Numbered from the stretch's first letter, positions 47,599 through 57,071 are shown. The stretch: DNA of 64,000 nt from Flexivirga meconopsidis (GCF_026162425.1 NZ_JAOBQJ010000005.1:310001-374000), one strand, 5' to 3'. The notes: generated from the sequence alone by a model not told the origin. Numbers and translations are program-made.

Positions 47599-48371
47599 CC
47601 CGCGTTCCAGTCGGCGGGACGGCCGTCCCGGCCGGCAAAGGCGAGCACCGCGTCGACATCCGACGGTGGATTGAGCACATACTCCTCCACCCATGCCGCC
47701 ACGCCAGGAAAGGCGCTGTCCGCAATCACTTGCGCGGCCACCGCTCGAGCATCGATCGCCGTCGAACGCAGCTGAACCCCCTTGGCGTCCAACAACACCC
47801 AGGGAATGCCGGTGCTGCCGTAGGGCATGCCGACACTGCCACTGTTGACCACCCACCGCCGGTCGACCAACCGGACAGAAGGCATGTGCGTGTGCCCACA
47901 ACACACCACCCGCACCTCGTCCGGGACGTCCGCCAGAACCTCGGCCCACCGCGCCGGCCGGGTGTCGACCAGCACCACCTCGTCATCGTCCCGAGGACTG
48001 CCGTGACAGCACATCACCGCGCCCAGCCCGGCGAGCTCGAGCACCACCGGATGAGGCAGTCCCCCCAGCAACTCGACGTATGACGAAGGCAGCTGCCCGG
48101 CCGCCAACCAGTCGACCGCCGGCGTCCCCCCGGGAGGCGTCCCGCCCCGCGCGATCGTCACCAGATCGCGGTCCGCGTTGCCCCGCACCAGCACCCCACG
48201 CTCGCCCAGCGCCACGAGCGCATCGAGCACCTGCGTCGGCTGCGGTCCGGCCGCGAGGTCGCCGGTCACCACCACAAGATCGGCGGCCTGCACCTCCGGC
48301 TCGGCGAGCACCGCGCGCACGCACGGCTCGACCCCGTGCGTGTCACTCAGCACCGCGATCCGTTCCACCAT
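47595..48371 (-). CDS. Calcineurin-like metallophosphoesterase
   Basis: A 258-residue YfcE/YsnB-like phosphoesterase. The motifs are IAVLSDTHG (D and H ligands), VVVTGDL, VRGNADRD, CHGSP and CCGHTHMPSV, in correct order. The Mn/Fe dinuclear site is intact. The likely substrate is a phosphodiester or a nucleotide. I chose the ATG at 48371. It is divergent from the phosphotriesterase-family gene with 112 bp between them and convergent with the HNH gene. Confidence 0.88.
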   Translation of the reverse strand: MVERIAVLSDTHGVEPCVRAVLAEPEVQAADLVVVTGDLAAGPQPTQVLDALVALGERGVLVRGNADRDLVTIARGGTPPGGTPAVDWLAAGQLPSSYVELLGGLPHPVVLELAGLGAVMCCHGSPRDDDEVVLVDTRPARWAEVLADVPDEVRVVCCGHTHMPSVRLVDRRWVVNSGSVGMPYGSTGIPWVLLDAKGVQLRSTAIDARAVAAQVIADSAFPGVAAWVEEYVLNPPSDVDAVLAFAGRDGRPADWNAG

Positions 48372-48483
48372 GCGACCTACTATGCCGTCGCCTCTTCGAT
48401 CCGACACCGCTCCCGACATACATAGCTTGGCTACAGGCGTAGTGTCTGTTCCACGACCACCCGACAACGACGACGGGAGCAGC

Positions 48484-49455
48484 ATGGCAACGGTGCAGAC
48501 GGTGCGTGGACCGGTCGACGTCGACGCGCTCGGCCAGACGCTGATGCACGAACACGTCTTCGTGCTCAACGAGGAATACCGGCTCAACTACCCCGACCAC
48601 TGGGACGAAGAGACCCGGGTCCGCGACGCCATCGATCGCCTGCGCGCACTCAAGGCCGTCGGTGTCGACACCATCGTCGACCCCACCGTGCTGGGCCTCG
48701 GCCGCGACATCCGGCGCATCCTGCGCGTCAACGCCGAGGTCGACCTCAACATCATCCCGGCCACCGGCCTTTACACCTACAACGAGTTGCCGTTCGTCTT
48801 CTCGCTCACCGGCCCGGGCACCATGCTCGGCGGTGACGAACCCATGACACCGCTCTTCGTGCGAGACCTCACCGAGGGCATCGCCGACACCGGGGTGAAG
48901 GCGGCCTTCCTCAAATGCGCGGTCGAGGAGCAGGGCGTCACCCCTGGGGTGCTCCGAGTGTTGCACGCCGTCGCCGACGCGCACCGGCAGACTGGCGCCC
49001 CGATTACCGTGCACACCAACGCAATTCACCACCGCGGCCTGGAGGTCCAGGAGATCTTCCGCGAGCAGGGCGTCGATCTCGCCAAGGTCGTCATCGGGCA
49101 CAGTGGGGATTCGACCGACCTCGACTACCTGCAACGCCTCATCGACGGTGGCAGCTATGTCGGCATGGACCGGTTCGGTCTCAACATCCTGCTGCCCTTC
49201 GAGGACCGGGTGCGCACTGTCGCACGCCTCGTCGAGCGCGGCCTCGCCGAACGCATCGTGCTGGCTCAGGACGCGTCCTGCTATATCGACTGGTTCCCGC
49301 CGGGTATGCCGCAGCAGCTGCAGCCGCAATGGAAGTACACCCATATCCACGACGACGTGTTGCCGGCACTGCGCGAGCAGGGCGTCACCGAGGAGCAGAT
49401 CGACACCATGCTTGTCACCAACCCGCGCACGTACTTCACGCCCGACGCCGTATGA
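48484..49455 (+). CDS. Phosphotriesterase-family metal hydrolase
   Basis: A 323-residue TIM-barrel amidohydrolase of the PTE/PLL group. Metal ligands are H22 and H24 (MHEHVF), the carboxylated lysine K143 (FLKCA), H176, H205 and D262 (AQDAS). Members include lactonases, phosphotriesterases and aryldialkylphosphatases. The sequence does not fix the substrate, but the coupled acyl-CoA ligase suggests a lactone or ester whose acid product is next activated. CGACGGGAGC is the ribosome site. The stop overlaps the ligase start (ATGA). Confidence 0.88.
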   Translation: MATVQTVRGPVDVDALGQTLMHEHVFVLNEEYRLNYPDHWDEETRVRDAIDRLRALKAVGVDTIVDPTVLGLGRDIRRILRVNAEVDLNIIPATGLYTYNELPFVFSLTGPGTMLGGDEPMTPLFVRDLTEGIADTGVKAAFLKCAVEEQGVTPGVLRVLHAVADAHRQTGAPITVHTNAIHHRGLEVQEIFREQGVDLAKVVIGHSGDSTDLDYLQRLIDGGSYVGMDRFGLNILLPFEDRVRTVARLVERGLAERIVLAQDASCYIDWFPPGMPQQLQPQWKYTHIHDDVLPALREQGVTEEQIDTMLVTNPRTYFTPDAV

Positions 49456-50999
49456 CGCACGCACAGCTCCGCATCCTGCCTCCCCCGCCGGGCCGCCAGG
49501 CCGACCTCACCGGAGTGGTCCGCGACGAGACCGGCGCGGCGCACTACGCCCACCTCCCGGCCTCGATGACAAAGCTGCTGGCCGAGCGCGCCCGCACACA
49601 GCCGGACGACGAGGCCATCGTCGAGCTCGACGCAGACCGGCTCACCTTCACGCAGCTGTGGGACCGTGCGTCCCGCGTCGCCGGCGGACTGCGCGATGCC
49701 GGACTGCGCCCGGGCGACCGCGCCGCGATCACGCTGCCGGCCGGCGCGGACTGGACCGTCGCTCTCTGGGGCTGCTTCCTCGCCGGGGTGATCGCGGTCC
49801 CCGTCAACACCCGCTTCGCCGCACCCGAGATCGAGCACGTCCTGCAGGACAGCGGCGCCGCCTTCGTCTTCGCGCCGGATCACCGTCTGCCGCAAGGCGA
49901 TCCGTGGCACACCGACAGCAACCTGACCGACGTCGCCGCGATCTTCTACACCTCCGGCACCACCGGTCGCCCCAAGGGCGCGATGACCACCCACGAGGCG
50001 TTCCTGAGCAATTGCGAGAGCACCGCCAACCGCGGCTCGGCGCAACATCCGCCGGTCACCGGCACCGCCTACCGCACGCTCATCACGGTCCCGCTCTTCC
50101 ACGTCACCGGCTGCAACTCGCAACTGCTAGCAGCCACCTACGTCGGCGGCACGGCGGTCATCATGCCAACCCTCGATCTGGCCCGTATGACGAAAGCCCT
50201 TGGCGACGAATGCATCTCCAACCTCACCACGGTCCCGGCGATCTACGCGATGCTGCTCGGGCACGAGAGCTTCGCCGACGCCGACGTCTCGACGGTCCAG
50301 CGGTGCGGCTACGGCGGAGCGCCGATGCCACCGGCCCTGTTGCAACGGATCCGGGCGGCCTTCCCGAAGGCCGCGCTCGGCAACGGCTACGGCATGACCG
50401 AGACAGCGGCCCTCGCGACGTCGCTGCCCGACGAGGACGCCGACGCCCACCCCGACTCGGTCGGCTACCCGACCGCGGTCGTCGATTACGCGCTCTACCA
50501 CCCGGATCCGGCCACCGGCATCGGTGAGTTGCTGATGCGCGGGCCAAACATCACGGTCGGCTACTGGAACGACCCGGCCAAGACCGAGGCTGCCTTCGTC
50601 GACGGCTGGCTGCGATCCGGCGACATGGCCCGCATCGACGCGGACGGCCGGGTCTATATCGTCGACCGCGCGAAGGACATGATCAACCGCGGTGGTGAGA
50701 ACGTCTACTGCGTCGAGGTCGAGAATGCCCTCGCCGGCGCACCCGGAGTCGCCGAGTCGGCAGTGGTCGGCGTCCCCAACGAGCGCCTCGGCGAAGCGGT
50801 CGGTGCTGTGCTGGTGCCCCGCCCCGGCACCACCATCGACCCGGAGGCAGTCACGGCGTACCTCACGACACGGATCGCGGATTTCAAGGTGCCGCAATAC
50901 ATCTCGATACGGAACGAGCCGCTCCCCCGCAACCCCGGCGGCAAGATCCTCAAGGGAGGCTTGCGCACCGGGATCGACTGGGGCGAGCGGCTGCGTTGA
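49452..50999 (+). CDS. Acyl-CoA ligase (class I adenylate-forming)
   Basis: A 515-residue AMP-binding enzyme. Motifs are FYTSGTTGRPKGAMTTHEAF, GYGMTETAAL, LRSGDMARIDADGRVYIVDR and INRGGENVYCVEVENAL, with a terminal PRNPGGKILKGGLR carrying the catalytic lysine. It resembles medium-chain or aromatic acyl-CoA ligases of the FadD3/MenE-like group. It is coupled to the upstream hydrolase by an ATGA overlap, so the pair probably forms a short catabolic unit (hydrolysis, then CoA activation). The natural substrate is unknown. Confidence 0.9.
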   Translation: MTHAQLRILPPPPGRQADLTGVVRDETGAAHYAHLPASMTKLLAERARTQPDDEAIVELDADRLTFTQLWDRASRVAGGLRDAGLRPGDRAAITLPAGADWTVALWGCFLAGVIAVPVNTRFAAPEIEHVLQDSGAAFVFAPDHRLPQGDPWHTDSNLTDVAAIFYTSGTTGRPKGAMTTHEAFLSNCESTANRGSAQHPPVTGTAYRTLITVPLFHVTGCNSQLLAATYVGGTAVIMPTLDLARMTKALGDECISNLTTVPAIYAMLLGHESFADADVSTVQRCGYGGAPMPPALLQRIRAAFPKAALGNGYGMTETAALATSLPDEDADAHPDSVGYPTAVVDYALYHPDPATGIGELLMRGPNITVGYWNDPAKTEAAFVDGWLRSGDMARIDADGRVYIVDRAKDMINRGGENVYCVEVENALAGAPGVAESAVVGVPNERLGEAVGAVLVPRPGTTIDPEAVTAYLTTRIADFKVPQYISIRNEPLPRNPGGKILKGGLRTGIDWGERLR

Positions 51000-51014
51000 G
51001 CGTCGGGCCGGCGG

Positions 51015-51779
51015 CTACTTTCCGGTCTTCTGCTTCAGGATCGCGTCGAACGAACCGGGCTGCTGCAACAGCTGGTTGTACTCCTGCGAGGTGTTGCTCA
51101 CTGCCTTGCCGTTGAACTTCACCGTCGGGGTGCTTGTCACGTCGTCCTTGCCGGCATTCTCGGCTGTCTTGGCGACGTAATCCTTGTACTTGTCGTCGTC
51201 AACACACTTGTTGAAGGTGTCGAGAGCACCGCCGGTGATGCCGGCTTCCTTGCCGAACTTCTTGATGTCGGCCACGGAGTAGCCGGCGCCCTCCTTCGTC
51301 GGCTGGCCGGCGAAGTTCGCCTTGTGATACTCCGCCGCCTTACCGGCGTCGGCGGCGCAGTAGAGGCCGTTAGCGGCGATCGCCGATGCCGGCGCATTCT
51401 GCAGGTTGTCCTGCAGGAAGGTCATTAGGTGCCACACCAGCTTGATGTCGCCCGATTTGGCCTTGGCCAAGATCTGCTCGCCGTTGGACTTCTCCAGCTG
51501 GTTACAGACCGGGCACTGGAAGTCCTCGTACAGGTCGACCGTCGGAGCCCCGGCCTTCAACTTGACGTCGGGGTAAGCGCGAAGGCCCGTCGCGTCGCTG
51601 GTCCCGCCCTTGGGTACGCCGCCTGAATAAGAACTGCTCTTGTTCGCCTGGGTGACGAACACGGCCGCGACCACTCCGATCACGAGGATCACGGCGACGA
51701 CCGAGGCGATCAGTCCCTTGGAGGGCCCGTCCTTGGGCTTTGAATCAGCGAGTTTCTGCGAGGCATCAGGGCGTGGCAT
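51015..51779 (-). CDS. DsbA-like thioredoxin-fold protein, membrane-anchored
   Basis: A 254-residue protein with one N-terminal transmembrane helix (about residues 24-45). An extracytoplasmic DsbA/thioredoxin-like domain carries the active-site motif CPVC (C89, C92) in DLYEDFQCPVC. It should catalyse disulfide formation or exchange outside the membrane. I chose the ATG at 51779, with AGGGTGA upstream; a GTG 9 bp earlier is an alternative. It follows the MauE/DoxX protein by 43 bp, a common actinobacterial pairing for redox partners. Confidence 0.88.
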   Translation of the reverse strand: MPRPDASQKLADSKPKDGPSKGLIASVVAVILVIGVVAAVFVTQANKSSSYSGGVPKGGTSDATGLRAYPDVKLKAGAPTVDLYEDFQCPVCNQLEKSNGEQILAKAKSGDIKLVWHLMTFLQDNLQNAPASAIAANGLYCAADAGKAAEYHKANFAGQPTKEGAGYSVADIKKFGKEAGITGGALDTFNKCVDDDKYKDYVAKTAENAGKDDVTSTPTVKFNGKAVSNTSQEYNQLLQQPGSFDAILKQKTGK

Positions 51780-51822
51780 GTGGGTCACCCTAACCGGCCA
51801 TGCTTAGAAGTTCTGCAGTCGC

Positions 51823-52332
51823 TCAGCCCCACAACGCGCGGTCGGCGCTGAGCTTCGTCCGCGGCCAGATGACCAACCACACCGCGCACAGCAGCAAACC
51901 GACATCGCGCAGGATGTCCCATTTGTATGCCGCCGTCGTGGGCAACTTCCCGCTGCTGCCGAAGCACCCGCACTCGATGAGGATGCCGCGCGACCAGACC
52001 GACGCGATCCCGATGATGAACGCGAGCATCAGCAGGCCGCCCAGCACCGCGGTCATCCTGGTGAGCAGCCCCACGATCAGCAGCACGCCGAGCACGATCT
52101 CCAGGAAGGGCATGAACGTGCCCCAGATGTTCGCCAGGTCGTAGGGCAGGATCTGGAACGCGCGGGTGTCCATCCGGGTCGTCTCGAGTTGCTGCGCCTT
52201 CAGCACGCCGGCGACCAGGTAGGTGATGCCGAGGATCAGGCGAGCGGCGACCCCGATCCACTCCGTGACCGGGTGCGCGTACCACCCGGTCGGTGCGGAG
52301 GTGCCGGACGGAGCGTCAGTCTGCGAGGACAC
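51823..52332 (-). CDS. MauE/DoxX-like redox membrane protein
   Basis: A 169-residue protein with four transmembrane helices and the CGCFG cysteine motif at residues 121-125 typical of the MauE/DoxX group. Relatives pass electrons to or from thioredoxin-fold proteins during disulfide formation. The start is GTG at 52332; a TAGTCT -10-like box lies 7 bases before it and there is no ribosome site, so the message may be leaderless. It is directly upstream of the DsbA-like gene. Confidence 0.82.
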   Translation of the reverse strand: MSSQTDAPSGTSAPTGWYAHPVTEWIGVAARLILGITYLVAGVLKAQQLETTRMDTRAFQILPYDLANIWGTFMPFLEIVLGVLLIVGLLTRMTAVLGGLLMLAFIIGIASVWSRGILIECGCFGSSGKLPTTAAYKWDILRDVGLLLCAVWLVIWPRTKLSADRALWG

Positions 52333-52372
52333 GGCGGACAGACTAGATCACCGGGCTGTATGCCGCGGCAGG

Positions 52373-53080
52373 TCACGCAGCCGACCAGCCGTCCACGATC
52401 GCCAGGATCTCGATCAACTCGTGCGCAACGGCGTCGGGGCGCGCGTCGGTGGCGACCACCTGCGCGTCGGGCAGCACCGAGTGCGGGATCCAGATCGCCC
52501 GCATGCCGACCTGCTGCGGGCCGTGCACGTCCTCAAAGAGCCGGTCCCCGACATACACGCAGCGGCTGGGGTCGACCTCGACCGCCTCGGCGGCCGCGCG
52601 GAAGGCCGAGGCGTGCGGTTTCACCCACGGGATCTCGCTGGAGTAGACGTCGCCGTCGATCAGGTCGAGCACACCGTCGCGTTCGAACAACCCACGGTGG
52701 TAGTCCCGGTCCCAGATGGTGTTGGACAGCACTCCGACGCGAATCCCCTTGTCACGCAACCCTTCCCACAGCGGTCGCACCTGCGGGTCGGTCAGCGTGT
52801 GCGGCTCCCAGAAATCCCGGTATGCCGCCAGCCCCGCCCGGTGCGCGTCCCCGGCGACGTCCGCTCCCGCCGCGGCGAGGATCTCCTCGACGCGGGCGCT
52901 GCTGTGCTGCTCACGGGCGCGTGCCCAGGACGCGGTCGCTTCCTCCAGGAAGCGCGCGGCGAGCTCGCGGTCGCCGTATGCCGCGGCATACGACATCGCC
53001 TCCGCCTCGAAATCGATGTCGTGCCAGGGCGTGAGCGTGCCGCCCCAGTCGAAGATGACGGCCTCGACCGCCCCGGTCAC
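52373..53080 (-). CDS. HAD-superfamily hydrolase
   Basis: A 235-residue haloacid-dehalogenase-like phosphatase. Motif I is IFDWGGTL, with the nucleophile Asp11, but the usual second Asp two residues on is Gly. Motif II is VLSNTIWD, and motif [18 protein letters not shown]. Because position +2 lacks the acid, its catalysis may differ from typical phosphatases, as in the FDWGGTL subgroup. The start is GTG at 53080, overlapping the proS stop by 4 bp (GTGA), so it is cotranscribed with proS. Substrate unknown. Confidence 0.84.
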   Translation of the reverse strand: MTGAVEAVIFDWGGTLTPWHDIDFEAEAMSYAAAYGDRELAARFLEEATASWARAREQHSSARVEEILAAAGADVAGDAHRAGLAAYRDFWEPHTLTDPQVRPLWEGLRDKGIRVGVLSNTIWDRDYHRGLFERDGVLDLIDGDVYSSEIPWVKPHASAFRAAAEAVEVDPSRCVYVGDRLFEDVHGPQQVGMRAIWIPHSVLPDAQVVATDARPDAVAHELIEILAIVDGWSAA

Positions 53081-54861
53081 AGCCGAGCCTCGGCGTCCTG
53101 CTGCGGCCTGATCTCCCGCCTCACCTCGGCGACGATGTCGTCGACCGGCACCTCTCGCCGTTCACCGGAGGGTCGGTCCTTGAGCTCGACCGTGCCGTCC
53201 GCGAGGCCCTTGCCGACCACCACGATCGTCGGCACCCCGATGAGCTCGGCATCCTTGAATTTCACCCCGGGCGACACCTTCCGGCGGTCGTCGAAGAGCA
53301 CCTCGACCCCGGTGGCCTCAAGCTTCGCGACGATCTCCTCGGCCTTGACGAAGACCTCCTCGTCCTTGCCGGTGGCGACCAGGTGCACGTCGGCCGGCGC
53401 CACATGGCGCGGCCAGATCAGGCCGATGTCGTCGAGGTTGTCCTCGGCGATCGCGCCGACCGCACGGGTGACGCCCACACCGTAGGAACCCATGGTGACG
53501 GTGACGAGCTTGCCGTTCTCGTCGAGCACCTTCAGGCCGAGCGCCTCGGCATACTTGGTGCCGAGCTGGAAGATGTGCCCCATCTCGATGCCGCGGTCCA
53601 GTCGCAGCGGGCCGTTGCCGCTCGGCGAGGCGTCGCCGTCCCGGATCTCCGCGGCCTGGATCGTGCCGTCGGCGGTGAAGTCGCGGCCGTGCACCAGGTC
53701 GAGCACGTGCTTGCCGGACTCGTCGGCGCCGGTCACCCACGCCGAGCCCACCGCCACGGACGGATCGAGCAGGTAGCGAATCTTGCTTGCCTTCTCCTCC
53801 CCCAGCACGCCCGGGCCGATGTAGCCCTTGGCCAGCATCGGGTATGCCGCAAAGTCCTTCTCCTCGAAGGCCGCGACCTCGGCCGGCGCGACCTTGACCT
53901 CCAGTCGCTTGGCGTCGACCTCACGGTCGCCGGGCAGTCCGATCGCGAGCGGCTCGCGCGTGCCGTCGGGGTGCACGAGCATCACGATGACGTTCTTCAG
54001 GGTGTCGGCGGCGGTCCACGCCCGTCCGTCGGCCCGCGGGTGGTTCTCGTTGAGCGCGGCCACCAGCGTGTCGATCGTCGGGGTGTCGGGGGTGTCCTCG
54101 ACGTGGGCCGGCCCGGCGGTCACCTCGACCTCGGGCGCGGGCGGCACCTCCACGGCCTCCACGTTGGCGGCGTAACCGGAGGCGTCGCGGGCGAAGGTGT
54201 CCTCACCATGTGGGCTGACCGCGAGGAACTCCTCGGACGCCGACCCGCCCATCGCGCCCGAATCCGCTTGCACGATCACGTATTCGAAGCCGAGCCGGTT
54301 GAAGATGCGGATGTAGGCCTCACGGTGCGCGTCGTAGGCCTTTTGCAGGCCGGCTTGGTCGACGTCGAAGGAGTAGGAGTCCTTCATGATGAACTCGCGA
54401 CCGCGCAGCACGCCGGCCCGCGGACGTGCCTCGTCGCGGTACTTGTTCTGGATCTGGTAGAGCGCGAGCGGGAAGTCCTTGTAGGACGAATACATGTCCT
54501 TGACCGCAAGGCAGAACATTTCCTCGTGGGTCGGACCGAGCAACATGTCGGCGTCCTTGCGGTCCTTGAGCCGGAAGAGGTTGTCGCCGTACTCGGTCCA
54601 CCGCCCGGTCGCGTCGTAGGGCTCGCGGGGCAGCAGCGCCGGGAACTTCACCTCCTGGCTGCCGATGCGGTTCATCTCCTCGCGCACGATGTTCTCGACC
54701 TTGGCGAGCACTCGCATGCCGAGCGGCAGCCAGGTGTAGATGCCCGGCGCGACCCGCCGCACGTAACCGGCCCGGACCAGCAGCTTGTGACCCGGCAGTT
54801 CCGCATCGGCCGGGTCCTCGCGCAGGGTTCGCAGGAACAGGGTCGACATGCGCAGAGCCAC
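53077..54861 (-). CDS. proS: Prolyl-tRNA synthetase
   Basis: A 594-residue class II synthetase. The motifs are [20 protein letters not shown] (motif 1), [15 protein letters not shown] and [20 protein letters not shown] (motif 2). An editing INS domain is inserted in the middle, and the end carries the anticodon-binding domain with [20 protein letters not shown]-like sequence. This is the bacterial-type ProRS. The start is GTG at 54861 with AGGAG 7 bp upstream; an ATG four codons later is an alternative. HAD, MauE and DsbA genes follow in the same direction. Confidence 0.96.
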   Translation of the reverse strand: MALRMSTLFLRTLREDPADAELPGHKLLVRAGYVRRVAPGIYTWLPLGMRVLAKVENIVREEMNRIGSQEVKFPALLPREPYDATGRWTEYGDNLFRLKDRKDADMLLGPTHEEMFCLAVKDMYSSYKDFPLALYQIQNKYRDEARPRAGVLRGREFIMKDSYSFDVDQAGLQKAYDAHREAYIRIFNRLGFEYVIVQADSGAMGGSASEEFLAVSPHGEDTFARDASGYAANVEAVEVPPAPEVEVTAGPAHVEDTPDTPTIDTLVAALNENHPRADGRAWTAADTLKNVIVMLVHPDGTREPLAIGLPGDREVDAKRLEVKVAPAEVAAFEEKDFAAYPMLAKGYIGPGVLGEEKASKIRYLLDPSVAVGSAWVTGADESGKHVLDLVHGRDFTADGTIQAAEIRDGDASPSGNGPLRLDRGIEMGHIFQLGTKYAEALGLKVLDENGKLVTVTMGSYGVGVTRAVGAIAEDNLDDIGLIWPRHVAPADVHLVATGKDEEVFVKAEEIVAKLEATGVEVLFDDRRKVSPGVKFKDAELIGVPTIVVVGKGLADGTVELKDRPSGERREVPVDDIVAEVRREIRPQQDAEARL

Positions 54862-54912
54862 TGGGCGCTCCTAATAATTTCGGCGGTATGACGACGCCGG
54901 CCCACCGGCCGC

Positions 54913-54945
54913 ACGCTCGCACAGAGTATCGATCCGTGCGAGCGT
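54913..54945 (-). other. Hairpin between MFS stop and proS start
   Basis: ACGCTCGCAC (54913-54922) and GTGCGAGCGT (54936-54945) form a perfect 10-bp stem with a 13-nt loop. It is 18 bp past the MFS stop, so it may end the MFS message. There is no T-run, and no T-box motif for proS. Confidence 0.5.
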
Positions 54946-54962
54946 CGCTGCCCCCGCGGGCG

Positions 54963-56381
54963 TCACGACCGGACTTCACCCGGCTGTCGGGTTCTTCCAC
55001 CGAGGGCGATCACCGCGCCGACAACGAGCATTCCGGCCGCGATCCAGGAGACCAGTCGCAGCCCGGACGCCGTGTCGGACGCGGTCGGCGCGCCGGAGCG
55101 TGTCGCGACCGCGGCAGCCAGCGCCCCAAGGAAGGCAAGGCCTGCCGCGTTGCCGATCTGTTGGCAGGTCGACATTAGCGCCGAGGTGACACCCTGGTGT
55201 TCGGGATCCACTCCGGCCGCGGCGGAAGCGAACAGACTCGCGAAGCCCATCGCCTGGCCAAGGGCCAGCACCAAGGTGGCGACGACGGCGACCCAGACCG
55301 GTGTCGTCGTCCGGATGGTCAGGGCCAGCGCCGCGGTGCCGGCGGCTCCGATGACCATCCCGGCGCAGAGGGTGGTGGTAACGCCCCACCGGTCCAACAC
55401 GGACTCTGCCATCTTCGAGCCGACGATGCCGGCAACGCCCCACGGGAGGAACGCAAGCCCAGTGACCAGGGCCGAACGGCCGAGCACGTCCTGGAGGAAC
55501 AGCGTGAAGACGTAGTAACTGGTGCCGATCGAGCCCAGGAACAACAGCATCGAGACCAAGCCGATGGTCAGCACTCGATTCCCGAGCAGGTGCAGGGGAA
55601 GCAACGGATGGGCCGAGTTGCGCTCGACGACGACGAATGCCGCAAGTGCCGCGATCCCGGCCAGCGCCGCAGCGACCACAGACCGGCTCCCCCAGCCCTC
55701 GGCCGGTCCCTGGGCGAGCGCGAACACGACGCCAACACTGCCGATGGTAGCCAGGATGGCACCCGGCACGTCGAGGCGCGGGCGCTCCGCACCTACCGCA
55801 TCACGCGGCATCGCGATCGCCGCGCCGACCAGGGCGAGCACCACCAAAGGGATGTTCACTACGAACACTCCACGCCAGCCGGTGGCGGAGGTCAGAATTC
55901 CGCCGAGTGCAGAGCCCGAAGCTAGGCCGACGGCGCCGGCACCCGACCATACGGCCAGCGCCTTGAAGCGCGCCGGCCCTTCGGCATACGTCCGGAAAAT
56001 GGTGGACAGCACCGATGGCGTCAGCAATGCACCACCGAGACCTTGCGCAACCCGACCGACCAGGACAAGCGCGGGGTTGCCAGCGACCGCGGCTAACCCT
56101 GAGCCCAACCCGTAAAGGGCAAGCCCGATGAACATCCCGATCCGTTGGCCGAAGATGTCGGTGAATCGGCCGGCGAACAGCAGAACGCCTCCGAACGCGA
56201 GCGCGTAGGCGCTCACCACCCACTGCAGGCTCGAGGGGGAGAAGCCCAACGCCTCCTGCATGCGCGGCAAGGCGACCAAGACGATGTTGTAGTCGATGGC
56301 GACGATCAACTGGCAGAAGGCAAGCAAGGGCAGAAGGAGTCGGTGCGGGGCAGCGACCCTGACGGCTGTAAGGCTAGACAT
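54963..56381 (-). CDS. MFS drug exporter (DHA2/EmrB-QacA-like)
   Basis: A 472-residue transporter with fourteen predicted helices. The block WVVSAYALAFGGVLLFAGRF (motif D1 region), GRVAQGLGGALLTPSVLS and LGGILTSATGWRGVFVVNIP (motif C, antiporter) are typical of proton-drug antiporters. GAGGAGATTC precedes the ATG at 56381. A 20-bp operator for the adjacent TetR lies in its leader, so it is repressed until the TetR ligand appears. Substrate not inferable. Confidence 0.9.
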   Translation of the reverse strand: MSSLTAVRVAAPHRLLLPLLAFCQLIVAIDYNIVLVALPRMQEALGFSPSSLQWVVSAYALAFGGVLLFAGRFTDIFGQRIGMFIGLALYGLGSGLAAVAGNPALVLVGRVAQGLGGALLTPSVLSTIFRTYAEGPARFKALAVWSGAGAVGLASGSALGGILTSATGWRGVFVVNIPLVVLALVGAAIAMPRDAVGAERPRLDVPGAILATIGSVGVVFALAQGPAEGWGSRSVVAAALAGIAALAAFVVVERNSAHPLLPLHLLGNRVLTIGLVSMLLFLGSIGTSYYVFTLFLQDVLGRSALVTGLAFLPWGVAGIVGSKMAESVLDRWGVTTTLCAGMVIGAAGTAALALTIRTTTPVWVAVVATLVLALGQAMGFASLFASAAAGVDPEHQGVTSALMSTCQQIGNAAGLAFLGALAAAVATRSGAPTASDTASGLRLVSWIAAGMLVVGAVIALGGRTRQPGEVRS

Positions 56382-56397
56382 GAATCTCCTCGAAGAT

Positions 56398-56417
56398 AGA
56401 GTGGTAGAACACTCACT
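56398..56417. promoter_or_regulatory. TetR operator in front of the MFS exporter
   Basis: AGAGTGGTAGAACACTCACT is an inverted repeat (GAGTG / CACTC) 17 bp upstream of the MFS ATG. It shares 15 of 20 bases with a site directly in front of the TetR gene at 57013-57032. Confidence 0.7.
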
Positions 56418-56422
56418 GAAAC

Positions 56423-56438
56423 GGCAAAAATTTTTGCC
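56423..56438. promoter_or_regulatory. Perfect 16-bp palindrome GGCAAAAATTTTTGCC
   Basis: It lies between the TetR stop (56448) and the MFS operator. It has no loop and so would pair poorly as RNA. The A5T5 tract is rigid and bent in DNA, so it may be an upstream promoter element or a second protein site. Confidence 0.45.
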
Positions 56439-56447
56439 TGAAGCCCA

Positions 56448-57011
56448 TCAGTCCGTCGACCCGTTGTCGCGGAGCGCGGGAATCAACGAGCGATCACGAG
56501 CGTCGGCAGAGGCAGCATCGAGACCGGCAGCACGCATCGCGTTGGCGTACTGACTCCAGGCGAGGTAGGCACGGACATCGTGCTCGCTCGCCCCGAGCCC
56601 GATCAGTCGATCGAACTGGCTGCGGTAACACTCGCGCACCGCGCTCCCGATCGGCTCGATGTGCGCCGCAGCTACCGCGTGCAGCATCAGGCTTGCGGCT
56701 TCAGCGGCATGACCGGGCACCGGGGTGACCGCGGCCCGACGCAGAGCCTGTCCGACGGACTCGCCGCCTGGAGCTTGCGCGACGATCGTGTTGACCTGGT
56801 CGACGAATTTCTGTTTGGCGGCTTCGATGCAGGCGACGAACAACTCCTCTTTGTTGCGATAGAGGCGATACAGGTATGCCTGGGAGATGCCGGCGTCGTG
56901 GGCGATCTCCGTGGTGTTTGCCCCGAAGTAGCCAGCTCGAGCGAAGGCGGTGAGCGCAGCCGCGACCACGTCGTCTCGTCGCTCGTCTGCGGTACGGAGC
57001 TTTCGGGTCAT
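56448..57011 (-). CDS. TetR-family repressor of the MFS exporter
   Basis: A 187-residue regulator. The HTH (about residues 12-55) reads DDVVAAALTAFARAGYFGAN, then AGISQAYLYRLYRNKEELFV. It lacks long extra domains. The start ATG at 57011 has no ribosome site, but TAAATT lies 7 bases before it, so the message is probably leaderless. The operator at 57013-57032 covers that -10 box, which fits autorepression. It precedes the MFS gene by 66 bp, and the same operator sequence recurs there. Confidence 0.92.
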   Translation of the reverse strand: MTRKLRTADERRDDVVAAALTAFARAGYFGANTTEIAHDAGISQAYLYRLYRNKEELFVACIEAAKQKFVDQVNTIVAQAPGGESVGQALRRAAVTPVPGHAAEAASLMLHAVAAAHIEPIGSAVRECYRSQFDRLIGLGASEHDVRAYLAWSQYANAMRAAGLDAASADARDRSLIPALRDNGSTD

Positions 57012-57012
57012 G

Positions 57013-57032
57013 AGAGTAATTTACCACTCACT
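57013..57032. promoter_or_regulatory. TetR operator overlapping its own promoter
   Basis: AGAGTAATTTACCACTCACT lies directly before the TetR ATG and covers the TAAATT -10 box on the minus strand. Its ends (AGAGT and ACTCACT) equal those of the site at 56398-56417. Confidence 0.7.
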
Positions 57033-57071
57033 CTCCCGGATAGCCAAACGCTCCAAGCGCGCGAGTCGGTC

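Noticed and set aside
53383-54891. 502-codon plus-strand frame across proS
   Set aside because: Antisense to all three class II motifs of ProRS; no independent signature.
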